A stretch of 64,000 nucleotides of DNA from Oscillospiraceae bacterium (GCA_017550285.1 JAFZPP010000023.1:1-64000); one strand, 5' to 3'; positions 1 to 7,930 are shown, counted from the stretch's first letter. Translations and numbers: made by a program. Notes: a model not told the origin generated them from the sequence alone.

Positions 1-1
1 C

Positions 2-1435
2 GGCGGTACATGGTATGCTTATGAGAGCAATTACAAGCATCTGCTTGCAAGCGTGAAGGAGCCGATCTCCGAGCTGCCGGATGAGCCGGTCGAGGATGTT
101 CCGGAAAGCGAAAGATATTACACCGAAAAGCATGATACCGTAGAGAAGCACGTTGAATTTGAGATCAATACCGCAGAGATTTCTGCTGACGAGCTGGAAG
201 CAATGGGTTACACGATTTCCGAAGACAGAAGAACAGCTTCCAAAGATGTCACGCTCGCAAAAATCACTTACACATTTGACAAGCTGCCCACGACACTCGA
301 TGATCTCAAAAAGTTCAGCCTGAAATCAAAGGTTGAGGGCGATTATGACTACGGCATGTTCGCACCGATGGCTGCAACGATCATTGCGCTCCATACCTAT
401 GGCACAAACAAGGACGAAGCCTACAAAATGCTTGAGTATGTATACGGTCCGAATCAGACATTCAGCAACTTTGACAAGCAGTTTGTCCAGACGCAGTTCA
501 GTACTGCTGCAAACAAGGTGCTTCAGGACTGCTATTTCGGCGGTGCTGCACCCGAAAACGGTTATACGCCGACACAACCGATCACGATCACGCTGGAAGA
601 AGGTCCGTATTTCATCAAGGCATCCAACGGAAAACCGGAAAGACATATGTCGCTGATCTACTTTGCAGGCGCAGATACCGAACGCTATATGGATGTGTTC
701 AAATCCTCCGGCGGAACATGGTATGCTTACGAGAGCAATTACAAGCATCTTCTTGCCAGTATCAAGACAGCGACCGGAACAGCACCCGCAACAACCGCAA
801 CTACAACTGCCACGGTGACTACCACAACATCCACCTCGCAGCAGCAGACAACCACCACGACAACATCCACCACGCCGCAGCCGACGACTACCGCGACAAC
901 ATCCACCACGCCGCAGCCGACGACTACCGCGACAACATCCACCACGCCGCAGCCGACGACTACCGCGACAACATCCACCACACCGCAGCCGACGACTACC
1001 GCGACAACATCCACCACGCCGCAGCCGACGACTACCGCGACAACATCCACCACGCCGCAGCCGACGACTACCACGACAGTATCCACGACAGGTTCGACCG
1101 TGTCAACCGGACAGACGACGACCTCTGCGACCGGAACAACCGAACCGGCAGTCGTGACCGGTGACGCAGACGGCGACGGCAAGGTCAGCGTGGAGGATGC
1201 GCAGCTTGCCCTGCTCGCGTATGTGCAGTCCATGGCTGGAATGGAGACCGGTCTGACGGAACAGCAGATCAAAGCCGCGGATATCAACGGGGATAAAACC
1301 GTATCCGTTGAGGACGCGCAGCTGATCCTGATCTATTATGTCAGCAATACCCTGTCCGGTCAGAATGTCACATGGGACGAACTGCTCGGCAAAAAGGCAC
1401 AGCCGCTGCCGTTCCTGCTGAAGCTGAAATCATGA
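2..1435 (+). CDS. Dockerin-bearing secreted protein with repeated DUF6935-like domains (5' partial)
   Basis: The frame is open to the left edge, so the N-terminus is missing; an internal GTG at 53 could be mistaken for a start but has coding sequence before it. The first residues (GGTWYAYESNYKHLLAS) recur near 715-765, so at least two copies of a roughly 225-residue domain are present. The complete copy contains CYFGGAAPENGYTP, which I recall from the DUF6935 family; its function is unknown to me. A Thr/Pro/Gln linker of six 12-residue repeats follows, then a type I dockerin with two calcium loops (GDADGDGKVSVEDAQ and ADINGDKTVSVEDAQ). The dockerin implies secretion and attachment to a cohesin scaffold. 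The role of the N-terminal domains is not known. Confidence 0.85.
   Translation, partial: GGTWYAYESNYKHLLASVKEPISELPDEPVEDVPESERYYTEKHDTVEKHVEFEINTAEISADELEAMGYTISEDRRTASKDVTLAKITYTFDKLPTTLDDLKKFSLKSKVEGDYDYGMFAPMAATIIALHTYGTNKDEAYKMLEYVYGPNQTFSNFDKQFVQTQFSTAANKVLQDCYFGGAAPENGYTPTQPITITLEEGPYFIKASNGKPERHMSLIYFAGADTERYMDVFKSSGGTWYAYESNYKHLLASIKTATGTAPATTATTTATVTTTTSTSQQQTTTTTTSTTPQPTTTATTSTTPQPTTTATTSTTPQPTTTATTSTTPQPTTTATTSTTPQPTTTATTSTTPQPTTTTTVSTTGSTVSTGQTTTSATGTTEPAVVTGDADGDGKVSVEDAQLALLAYVQSMAGMETGLTEQQIKAADINGDKTVSVEDAQLILIYYVSNTLSGQNVTWDELLGKKAQPLPFLLKLKS
860..1075 (+). repeat. Six tandem 36-bp repeats encoding a Thr/Pro linker
   Basis: Six head-to-tail copies of a 36-bp unit, in frame and nearly identical, encode a 12-residue TTSTTPQPTTTA-type motif between the last structural domain and the dockerin. 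Near-identity at the DNA level points to recent expansion by slippage or unequal crossing over. It is a flexible, probably glycosylated linker, not a CRISPR array, because there are no spacers. Confidence 0.95.
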
Positions 1436-1499
1436 TCACGGATGACACGACAGAAGATGCGGCATAAGACAGAATCCGGATAAACAGCATAGCATAATG

Positions 1500-1540
1500 A
1501 AAACCACCGCTTGATTGTATGAACGTCAGGCGGTGGTTTT
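1500..1540 (+). terminator. Rho-independent terminator after the dockerin gene
   Basis: AAACCACCGC and GCGGTGGTTT form a 10-bp stem with a 19-nt loop, followed by T residues, 65 bp after the stop codon. Confidence 0.8.
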
Positions 1541-1856
1541 ATGCATCATTTGGCAAGATGTATACTGGTTTTCCATATTCTGAAGCCTTGCTCGACGATC
1601 CGGGAGGTGTGTGATATTCACGAAAACAGCGGGGCATTCAATTCAAAAGGAAAAACGGCAAACCCGGAGTATCCGTATACTTTCGATTTCGCGGGAATAG
1701 CAAGCACAGAAAGTGGTGCATTCTTTCCACTTTCGGAGATTTTTCGGTGCGTACCCCCTCAAAAATCTCTGTTCAGGGAACCTGCCGTCCTGAACAATCT
1801 CACTTCATTTTCCAGACTCAGCCTGAAACCGCATTTTTCTGAGCGGAGGAAGAAAA
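1541..1856. other. Non-coding stretch with two inverted repeats, possible decayed oriT
   Basis: No convincing gene here. Two perfect 8-bp inverted repeats lie side by side: GAAAGTGG/CCACTTTC at 1709-1734 and AGATTTTT/AAAAATCT at 1737-1768, the second enclosing GTACCCCCTC. Their position just before a small ORF and an integrase fits a transfer-origin-like region of an old mobile element, but no nick site was identified. Confidence 0.3.
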
Positions 1857-2000
1857 ATGAGAAAGTACAAGCAGGTCGAAGAGAAGCGGGTCACATTTGA
1901 AATGCAAGAGTGGGCAGAGGTCAAACTCCGTGCCGCAACCGAGGATTCAGATAAAGCGGGCAAGCAAGCCCTCAATCCGCATCTTGACTTTAAATTGTGA
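1857..2000 (+). CDS. Small 47-residue ORF, possible remnant of a mobilization accessory protein
   Basis: An ATG at 1857 is preceded by a good ribosome binding site (GCGGAGGA, 1843-1850). It encodes 47 residues beginning MRKYKQVEEKRVTFEM. The charged start is reminiscent of short MobC-like relaxosome proteins, but the protein is far shorter than that family, so it would be a truncated remnant. It lies between inverted repeats and a broken integrase. The function is unproven and the similarity is only an impression. Confidence 0.4.
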   Translation: MRKYKQVEEKRVTFEMQEWAEVKLRAATEDSDKAGKQALNPHLDFKL

Positions 2001-2095
2001 AAGTGCTGTAATGATGGTGATATATTCGCTGTCGGAAACGGAGGTATTATGAAGCAGACAGTATGCGCCATCGCAATCAGAAAGGCGGCGGTCAG

Positions 2096-3229
2096 ATGAA
2101 CATTCAGGAGCGCAGAAACAAGGACGGAAAGATCACCTCATATCGCATCAGGGTGTTCGATCATCGGGATACGCAGACTTACAGGCAGACTTACAGGCAG
2201 ATTTTCAGGACACTATCAATCAAGTATGATACCAGCAAGTCCGAAGCATGGAACCGAAAGAATGCTGAAAAGCAGGGCGCGATCTTTGAAAAGCAGATCG
2301 AGGAGCATACGATCAGCGATTCGCATATCACCTTTGACAGCTACTGCGAATACGCAATCGGCATGAAGGAGCAGGCAGGACTCTCTCCCTCGACGATCTA
2401 CAGCTACACCGGCTGCCGAAAGCGTGTCGCGCCGTACATCGGGCATATACAACTCAAACAGCTTACCCCTGCGGCAATCAACAAGGCGTATTCGGATATG
2501 TTGAGCGCAGGTGTATCAAAGGCTACGGTCTACCAGTATCATCTGTTTATCCATTCGATGCTCGCTATGGCGTTCAAGGAGAACCTTATCCCTCGCAACT
2601 ATGCCAGTGCAGCAACTCCGCCGAAGCGCGACTCAAAGGAAGTCGATGCCCTCTCAGAAGATGACATTAATGCATTTTTCAATACACTGTATGCTGACAA
2701 GAAGCACTATATGTATCAGGTCATGTTCAGTGTGATGCTTGCGACAGGATGCCGTATCGGTGAGATTTGTGCATTGACATGGGACAATATTGATTTTGAG
2801 ATGAATCGTATCCACATCTGCCGGCACTTTGTGATGAGCGATTCCGGTTCCCGTATCCAGGACGGCTGCAAGACCAACGCAGGTGACCGCTGGCTCACAA
2901 TGGACGAAGGTATCATGGAAATGCTCCAAGAGTACCGCACCTACTATCTGAAAAAGGCGGAACAATTCGGCAGAAAGTGGGATTATGAAGCAAATTCGGT
3001 ATTCTACGCTGAAAAGCGATACGGCGGTTGTATAACCCCCGATACGGTCCGTTCTTTTCTGAACAGTTTTACTGAAAAGAACGGACTGCCGCATATACAC
3101 CCGCACATGTTCCGCCACACGGCGGTTAGCCTCCAGCTTCAGGCGGGTATCAGCATTGCCGATGCAGCCAAGCGGGCAGTGCCCGCATGCATTGATCTAA
3201 AGTTCTCCGGCAGAAACCATAGATCATAA
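2096..3229 (+). pseudogene. Tyrosine recombinase/integrase, C-terminus truncated by a repeat
   Basis: The protein has the N-terminal SAM-like arm-binding region (SPSTIYSYTGCRKRVAPYIG) and most of the catalytic domain, including the arginine in ATGCRIGEICALTW and the HxxR box in HPHMFRHTAVSLQ. The reading frame then runs into repeat copy A at 3172 and stops at 3229. The later histidine/tryptophan box and the tyrosine nucleophile of the family are therefore absent, and the last ~20 residues come from repeat DNA. It should be inactive as a recombinase. The start at 2096 (MNIQERRNKDG) matches the usual beginning of Firmicute integrative-element integrases; a start at 2063 is also open. It marks a decayed integrative element. 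Confidence 0.75.
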
Positions 3230-3275
3230 ATAATACTGCTCTCCGCTTGCTTTTTTGCTGTATAATGTGCTATAA
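3172..3275 (+). repeat. 104-bp promoter repeat, copy A (outer unit of dimer)
   Basis: Order: palindrome GCGGGCAGTGCCCGC (3172-3186), ATGC, the box TTGATCTAAAG, a CTCCGGCAG box, ~35 variable bases, CTCTCCGC, then TTGCTTTTTT and TATAATGTGCTATAA. It is nearly identical to copy B for most of its length and matches the copies at 42335, 42438 and 63269. It interrupts the integrase. Its -10 region runs directly into the palindrome of copy B. Confidence 0.9.
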
Positions 3276-3379
3276 GGCGGCAGTGCCGCCCTCCATTGAC
3301 CTAAAGTTCTCCGGCAGAAAACACAGATCATAAATAATACTGCTCTCCGCTTGCTTTTTACCGTATAATGTGCTATAAT
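3276..3379 (+). repeat. 104-bp promoter repeat, copy B (inner unit of dimer)
   Basis: Palindrome GGCGGCAGTGCCGCC (3276-3290), then CTCC, the box TTGACCTAAAG and the same promoter end as copy A. The A/B junction reads TATAAGGCGGCAGTGCCGCC, exactly as at the D/C junction on the other strand near 42424-42443. The palindrome-to--10 distance is 104 bp, as in A, C and E. Confidence 0.9.
3351..3379 (+). promoter_or_regulatory. Promoter inside repeat copy B, driving the 3464 gene and trpS
   Basis: TTGCTT (3351-3356), 17-bp spacer, TATAAT (3374-3379); a second TATAAT lies at 3364. No other promoter is evident before the 3464 gene, so the repeat probably supplies it. Confidence 0.65.
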
Positions 3380-3463
3380 AAGAAAGTACGGCTTTCCGTA
3401 CACATTTCATGCAGATGAAAGATCATCAAACCGCATCGCGGTATATGAAAGGAAAACCAGAAA

Positions 3464-4009
3464 ATGGCTAACAACAATCCGAGCTTTATGAAAAGAGTTC
3501 CTGTCAGCAAGCCCTACCTCGTCACGAGAAATCAGGCACTGCGGCTGTCTCCGTCTAATTTCACCCAGTTCATGAAAGAGAGCACCGTCTACGGCGTTGT
3601 CGTCGATATGCCCATGGCACCGACCGTCATGACATCGCTCGCCTGCTACATCAACGGTGCCGCAAACCTCTATTTCAGCAACGGCAACGATTATTCCGGT
3701 GCTGCACAGCGTTATCCGGGCGTCGTACAGGCTGCACGCATTTTCGTCACCAATGCAGCCCGCTTCATCAGCGATGAAAACCGCGTCAATACGTTCGAGC
3801 TGCCGAACAGCAGATCACACTACGCCTATATCCTCACCACGAAGGGCATCCACCGCCTTGAGATCAACCCGATCTCGAGCCAGCAGAGCCCGGGCGAGCG
3901 CGCATTCATGACGCTCTATCAGCGTGTCATGGGCGAGCTTCATTCCGCACAGCTCAAGGATAAGGCAGCCGGTCTCGACCTTTCCGAAACGCTCGTCGCA
4001 ACCCGCTGA
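3464..4009 (+). CDS. Conserved-looking hypothetical protein upstream of trpS
   Basis: 181 residues beginning MANNNPSFMKRVPVSKPYLV, with no signal peptide, no membrane segment and no motif that I recognise. The composition is that of a soluble cytoplasmic protein. It starts behind AAAGGA at a suitable distance and ends 23 bp before trpS, so the two are probably co-transcribed from the repeat-borne promoter. Codon use matches the neighbouring housekeeping genes. I cannot assign a function; the link with trpS is positional only. Confidence 0.8.
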   Translation: MANNNPSFMKRVPVSKPYLVTRNQALRLSPSNFTQFMKESTVYGVVVDMPMAPTVMTSLACYINGAANLYFSNGNDYSGAAQRYPGVVQAARIFVTNAARFISDENRVNTFELPNSRSHYAYILTTKGIHRLEINPISSQQSPGERAFMTLYQRVMGELHSAQLKDKAAGLDLSETLVATR

Positions 4010-4032
4010 TTACCCGAAAAAGGAGCATATTC

Positions 4033-5049
4033 ATGGAAGCACAGAACACACAGCCCAAGAAGCAGCGCATTTTCAGTGCAATTCAGCCGACCGGCGTCTT
4101 TACGCTCGGCAATTATATCGGCGCTGTCCGCAACTGGGATTCGTTGCAGGAAGAATACGAATGCATCTATGCGATTGCCGACCTGCATGCAATCACAGTC
4201 ATGCAGGAGCCGGCGGAGCTGCGAAAAAATACCATGCAGGCATTTGCACTGATGCTCGCCTGCGGCATGGACCCTAAGCGCAGCGTCACCTTTGTCCAGA
4301 GCCAGAATCCGCATCACGCGGAGCTGAGCTGGGTACTCTCCTGCTCGACCATGTTCGGTGAACTGAGCCGCATGACCCAGTTCAAGGATAAGAGCCAGCG
4401 CCACGCAGACAATATCAACGCAGGTCTGTTCACCTATCCGGTGCTCATGGCTGCCGATATTCTCGCATATAATGCCGATCTCGTGCCGATCGGTGCAGAT
4501 CAGAAGCAGCATCTTGAGCTCGCACGCAATATCGCACAGCGCTTCAATCAGCGCTACGGCGAGACCTTTACTGTGCCGGATGCCTACATTCCGAAGCAGG
4601 GCGCAAGACTGATGTCCTTGCAGGATCCGACCAAAAAGATGTCCAAATCCGATGAGAATGCGAATGCATGCGTCTTCATCCTTGATGACAAGGATACGAT
4701 CCTGCGCAAGTTCAAGCGCGCTGTCACCGATTCCGATACCGAGGTCTGCTACAGAGAAGGCAAGGACGGCATCAATAATCTCATGACCATTTACGGCGCT
4801 GTCACCGGCAAGACAATGGATGAGATCACAGCAGAATTTGCAGGCAAGGGCTACGGCGACTTCAAGATCGCTGTCGGCGAAGCAGTTGCCGATCACCTGG
4901 AGCCGGTCCGTTCCGAATTTGCTCGGCTGATTGCGGATAAGGCGTATCTGACCGAATGCATGACAAACGGCGCACAGCAGGCATATCACCTGACTTCCAA
5001 GCTGATTCGCAAGATTTACCGCCGTGTCGGCTTTATTGACAGACTGTAA
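4033..5049 (+). CDS. trpS: Tryptophanyl-tRNA synthetase
   Basis: Class I aminoacyl-tRNA synthetase that charges tRNA-Trp in the cytoplasm. The 338-residue length is normal for bacterial TrpS. The HIGH-type motif is at residues 24-30 (TLGNYIG) after the IQPTG signature, and KMSKS is at 202-206. The adenylate-site segment GADQKQHLELAR (154-165) is also typical. The start ATG follows AAAGGAGCATATTC. No T-box leader is seen; expression seems to come through the upstream gene. Confidence 0.97.
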   Translation: MEAQNTQPKKQRIFSAIQPTGVFTLGNYIGAVRNWDSLQEEYECIYAIADLHAITVMQEPAELRKNTMQAFALMLACGMDPKRSVTFVQSQNPHHAELSWVLSCSTMFGELSRMTQFKDKSQRHADNINAGLFTYPVLMAADILAYNADLVPIGADQKQHLELARNIAQRFNQRYGETFTVPDAYIPKQGARLMSLQDPTKKMSKSDENANACVFILDDKDTILRKFKRAVTDSDTEVCYREGKDGINNLMTIYGAVTGKTMDEITAEFAGKGYGDFKIAVGEAVADHLEPVRSEFARLIADKAYLTECMTNGAQQAYHLTSKLIRKIYRRVGFIDRL

Positions 5050-5158
5050 GCCGTAGAGAAACAGCTGTCATTCTGCCGTGTAATTCACTAAAATCAGGCA
5101 AAAAGCACTCGTCCGTTTTGGATGTATGCTGAAATTTTCAAAAAATACGCAAAAACAC

Positions 5159-5187
5159 TTGCTTTTTGTTGTAAATAGAGGTAAAAT
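5159..5187 (+). promoter_or_regulatory. Promoter immediately before mazG
   Basis: TTGCTT (5159-5164), 17-bp spacer, TAAAAT (5182-5187). The expected start of transcription falls at about 5194-5195, on or next to the chosen mazG ATG. Confidence 0.5.
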
Positions 5188-5194
5188 AAACTAT

Positions 5195-6028
5195 ATGAGA
5201 ACAAGCGAAGAAACGCTTGCAGCACTGCGGAACTGCCCCCACTACGGCATCTCGGAGCTGCTGCAAATCATGCAGGTACTGCGCAGCGAAAACGGCTGTC
5301 CGTGGGACAAAGAGCAAACGCACCAGAGCATCCGGCAGGATCTGCTCGAGGAATGCTATGAAGCCGTCGAGGCAATCGACTTGAACAGCGTTCCCATGAT
5401 GCGCGAGGAGCTCGGCGATGTACTGCTTCAGGTTGTATTTCACAGCCAGATTGAAGCAGAGCAGAACCACTTTACCTTTGACGACATCTGCGATGAGGTT
5501 TGCAGAAAGCTCGTCATCCGGCATCCGCATGTCTTCGGAACAACCGAAGTCTCCGGCAGCGAGGAGGTCCTCAAAAACTGGGACAGCATCAAGCAGGAGA
5601 CCAAGCATCAGCAGACCGCCGCGGAAACACTGGACGGCGTCTGTAAGGCACTCCCTGCCCTGATGTATGCGCAGAAGCTCGGCAAGCGTGCCGGCAGAGC
5701 AGGCATGGACTGGAAATCCGCAGAGGATGCGTTCCAGTATATCCGTAAGGAAACGGATGAGCTGGAGGCAGCCATACAGAGCGGAGACAGCAAACAGATC
5801 GAGGAAGAGCTCGGCGACCTGCTGTTCTCCTGTGTCAATACGGCACGGCATCTGCATATAGATGCGGAAACCGCGATGCGCGATGCAGCGGAGAAATTCC
5901 GGAGGCGCTTTGCGGAAACAGAAAGGCTTGTCCTCGCTGACAAAAAAGATATGACAGCACTTGATCTGGACACACTCGATGTCTACTGGGCGGAAGCAAA
6001 AAAGCATCTTGCGGAGCCCGAATCATAA
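5195..6028 (+). CDS. mazG: MazG-type nucleoside triphosphate pyrophosphohydrolase
   Basis: Hydrolyses (d)NTPs to monophosphate and pyrophosphate, a house-cleaning or stringent-response role. From the ATG at 5195 the protein has 277 residues with two MazG repeats: the first contains CPWDKEQTH (35-43), LLEECYEAVEA and EELGD (71-75), the second contains ETDELEAAI and EEELGDLL (203-210). These Glu/Asp residues bind magnesium. An earlier in-frame ATG at 5126 would add 23 residues that do not look like the family and has no ribosome binding site. A promoter sits only 7 bp upstream of 5195, so the mRNA may be leaderless, or the gene may be read from trpS. The order mazG-(hup)-S4 protein is familiar from Firmicutes. 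Confidence 0.92.
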   Translation: MRTSEETLAALRNCPHYGISELLQIMQVLRSENGCPWDKEQTHQSIRQDLLEECYEAVEAIDLNSVPMMREELGDVLLQVVFHSQIEAEQNHFTFDDICDEVCRKLVIRHPHVFGTTEVSGSEEVLKNWDSIKQETKHQQTAAETLDGVCKALPALMYAQKLGKRAGRAGMDWKSAEDAFQYIRKETDELEAAIQSGDSKQIEEELGDLLFSCVNTARHLHIDAETAMRDAAEKFRRRFAETERLVLADKKDMTALDLDTLDVYWAEAKKHLAEPES

Positions 6029-6096
6029 TTTACAAGCGCGCATCAAACCGGCGTGCTGTAAATAAAACAGAGAATGAAAATTGGAGGATCTTCACA

Positions 6097-6372
6097 ATGA
6101 CCAAAATCGAACTGATTACCGCACTGGCGCAGAAGGGTAACTGCACCAGAAAAGAGGCTGATGACGCACTCGCACTCGTCACATCCGTCATCGTTGATTC
6201 GCTGATCGCAGGTGAAAAGGTTCACCTGACCGGTCTCGGCACTTTCGAGATTCACGAGAGAAAGGCGAAGGAAACCAAGAATCCGCGTACCGGAAAGCCT
6301 ATGACAACCCCGGCAAAGAAGGCGCCTGCCTTCCGCGCATCGAAAGCACTGAAGGAAGCTGTTAACAAGTAA
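6097..6372 (+). CDS. hup: HU-family DNA-binding protein
   Basis: A 91-residue histone-like protein that bends and compacts DNA as a dimer. It matches HU throughout: MTKIELITALAQKGN at the start, the GLGTFEIHERKAKETKNPRTG arm region (split here as GLGTFEIHER and NPRTGKPM), and a basic C-terminus. Ribosome binding site GGAGG lies before the ATG. The stop codon shares one base with the ATG of the next gene. Confidence 0.96.
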   Translation: MTKIELITALAQKGNCTRKEADDALALVTSVIVDSLIAGEKVHLTGLGTFEIHERKAKETKNPRTGKPMTTPAKKAPAFRASKALKEAVNK

Positions 6373-6614
6373 TGAGACTGGATAAATATCTCAAGGTCTC
6401 CCGCCTGATGAAGCGCAGAACCGTCGCCAACGAAGCGTGTGACGCCGGCAGAGTCTCCGTCAACGGGAAGCCTGCGCGTGCCTCCTATGATGTCAAGGTC
6501 GGCGATCTGATCGAGATTGCCTTCGGACAAAGAACCATGAAGGTGCGTGTTGCCGCTGTTTCCGAGGTCGTTCGGAAGGAGGAAGCTGCGGCACTCTATA
6601 CGGTTGAACCGTGA
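6372..6614 (+). CDS. rqcP: S4-domain RNA-binding protein (RqcP/Hsp15 family)
   Basis: 80 residues forming a single S4 RNA-binding domain (MRLDKYLKVSRLMKRR, then AGRVSVNGKPA). In Firmicutes the YabO-type member, RqcP, works with RqcH on stalled 50S subunits in ribosome quality control by alanine tailing. It overlaps the hup stop by one base (TAATG), which indicates translational coupling. A terminator follows. The S4 assignment is firm; the RqcP role rests on family and context with mazG. Confidence 0.88.
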   Translation: MRLDKYLKVSRLMKRRTVANEACDAGRVSVNGKPARASYDVKVGDLIEIAFGQRTMKVRVAAVSEVVRKEEAAALYTVEP

Positions 6615-6654
6615 ATCTGCCGCGATACTTGCAGATTCGGATCAAGCTGAAAAC

Positions 6655-6686
6655 AAAGCCGGAGAGGACGCATCTCCGGCTTTTTT
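6655..6686 (+). terminator. Terminator of the mazG-hup-rqcP group
   Basis: AAAGCCGGAGA and TCTCCGGCTTT form a strong stem with a 7-nt loop followed by TTTTTT. Confidence 0.9.
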
Positions 6687-6725
6687 CTTTGCTGTACGGC
6701 ACAATGCGCGCATATCCCGCAATAC

Positions 6726-6759
6726 AAAATGCCCCCGATCAAAAAGATCAGGGGCATTT
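6726..6759 (-). terminator. Terminator of the rpsF-ssb-rpsR operon
   Basis: Long stem AAATGCCCC/GGGGCATTT extended by GATC/GATC, A/T-flanked on both sides, so it may work in both directions; it lies 15 bp past the rpsR stop. Confidence 0.85.
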
Positions 6760-6773
6760 GATATCGCTTCTGA

Positions 6774-7022
6774 TTAGTCAGCGGTGTACGGGATCAGTGC
6801 AACATATCTGGAGCGCTTGATCGCGGTCGTGAGCTCACGCTGGTGGAATGCACAGGTGCCGGTGACTCTGCGGGGCAGAATCTTTGCACGCTCAGTCATG
6901 CACTTCTTCAGACGGTTGATATCCTTGTAGTCGATGCTCTGAACCTTATCGGCGCAGAACATGCAAACCTTTCTGCGCGGTCTCTTGCCGCCGCGCTGCG
7001 GTCTCTCATGATCCATAGGCAT
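6774..7022 (-). CDS. rpsR: 30S ribosomal protein S18
   Basis: 82 residues; conserved S18 core ([10 protein letters not shown], then [39 protein letters not shown], quoted here only by its ends). S18 forms a heterodimer with S6 on the platform of the 30S subunit. The CMFC and later Cys (TGTC) positions fit a zinc-type (C+) S18. It is the last gene of the rpsF-ssb-rpsR operon, 31 bp after ssb. Confidence 0.97.
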   Translation of the reverse strand: MPMDHERPQRGGKRPRRKVCMFCADKVQSIDYKDINRLKKCMTERAKILPRRVTGTCAFHQRELTTAIKRSRYVALIPYTAD

Positions 7023-7053
7023 GATATATTTCCCTCCTTTTCAGGAAATCAAT

Positions 7054-7605
7054 TTAGAACGGAACTTCTCCGTCGCTGAGGATTTCTTCAAATTCACCGA
7101 TCTCACCAATGGAGAGCGCATCCTGTGCCGGTGCTGCCGGACGCGGTGCGGAAGGTGCCGGTGCGTTCTGATAGCCGCCCTGCGGTGCATAACCGCCCTG
7201 CTGCTGATAGCCGCCGCCCTGCTGATAACCGCCGCCGCTGTAGCCGCCCTGCTGACCGCCGGCGTAATCGCCGCTGCCCTGTCCCTTGGACTCGCAGAAA
7301 CTGACATTATCGACAAACACATTCATGCGGTAATGCTTGACACCATTGTTATCGGTATAATTGTCGTTCCGGAGCTGACCTTCCACCAGAATCATATTTC
7401 CCTTGCTGAAATAGCGGGAAACAAATTCAGCTGTATTTCTCCATGCCACGCAATCCACAAAATCGGTTTCGCGTTCGCCTGTCTGCTTATTTGCAAACTG
7501 ACGATTGATCGCAATGGAAAAACGGCAAACCGGAACACCGGAGGTCGTCTGCCGGAACTCAGGATCACGGGTCAGACGTCCCATTAAAATAACCTTGTTC
7601 AGCAT
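7054..7605 (-). CDS. ssb: Single-stranded DNA-binding protein
   Basis: 183 residues: an OB fold over residues 1-110 (MLNKVILMGRLTRDPE, FVDCVAWRNTAEF), a Gly/Gln/Tyr-rich disordered linker (about 113-150), and a C-terminal tip ending DGEVPF, equivalent to the DDDIPF protein-interaction tail. It coats single-stranded DNA and recruits replication and repair partners. The location between rpsF and rpsR is the classic Firmicute arrangement. Confidence 0.97.
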   Translation of the reverse strand: MLNKVILMGRLTRDPEFRQTTSGVPVCRFSIAINRQFANKQTGERETDFVDCVAWRNTAEFVSRYFSKGNMILVEGQLRNDNYTDNNGVKHYRMNVFVDNVSFCESKGQGSGDYAGGQQGGYSGGGYQQGGGYQQQGGYAPQGGYQNAPAPSAPRPAAPAQDALSIGEIGEFEEILSDGEVPF

Positions 7606-7636
7606 ATACCGAACCTCCTTTGATTGCTCTGGGATA

Positions 7637-7930
7637 TTACTCCGTGACCGTGATCATGGAGCGCAGCACACCGTCCGTGATGTTCAGGACACGATCCAGC
7701 TCTGCCGGGAAGTCCGGCGTGGACGTGAAGCCTGCCACGATGTAGTATGCATCGGACTCGTAGTTGATCGGGTATGCCAGCTTACGCTTACCCCACTCAT
7801 CAACCTCGCCGAGTTCTGCATTCTTCTCGATGAGGGTCTTGATCTTCGTCCAGATGTTCTGAACTGCCTCCTCACCCTTGCTGAGGCTGATCACAACCAT
7901 CAGTTCGTAGCTTGCAGATTTCTTCGCCAT
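7637..7930 (-). CDS. rpsF: 30S ribosomal protein S6
   Basis: 97 residues with the S6 ferredoxin-like fold signature (SYELMVVISL near the start, WGKRKLAYPI in the middle). It pairs with S18 in the 30S platform. It is the first gene of its operon and sits behind a structured leader of about 95 nt that may bind the S6:S18 complex. Ribosome binding site AAAGGAGGTG is well placed. Confidence 0.97.
   Translation of the reverse strand: MAKKSASYELMVVISLSKGEEAVQNIWTKIKTLIEKNAELGEVDEWGKRKLAYPINYESDAYYIVAGFTSTPDFPAELDRVLNITDGVLRSMITVTE

Noticed and set aside
860-1075. Regular 36-bp repeats that resemble a CRISPR array
   Set aside because: The units are contiguous with no spacers, remain in frame and encode a Thr/Pro linker.
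1541-1900. Plus-strand open frame after the first terminator
   Set aside because: No ribosome binding site, no recognisable protein, and it overlaps inverted repeats and the small ORF at 1857 in another frame.
3380-4032. T-box leader for trpS
   Set aside because: Only 23 bp separate the preceding gene from trpS, and no T-box sequence or specifier stem is seen upstream.
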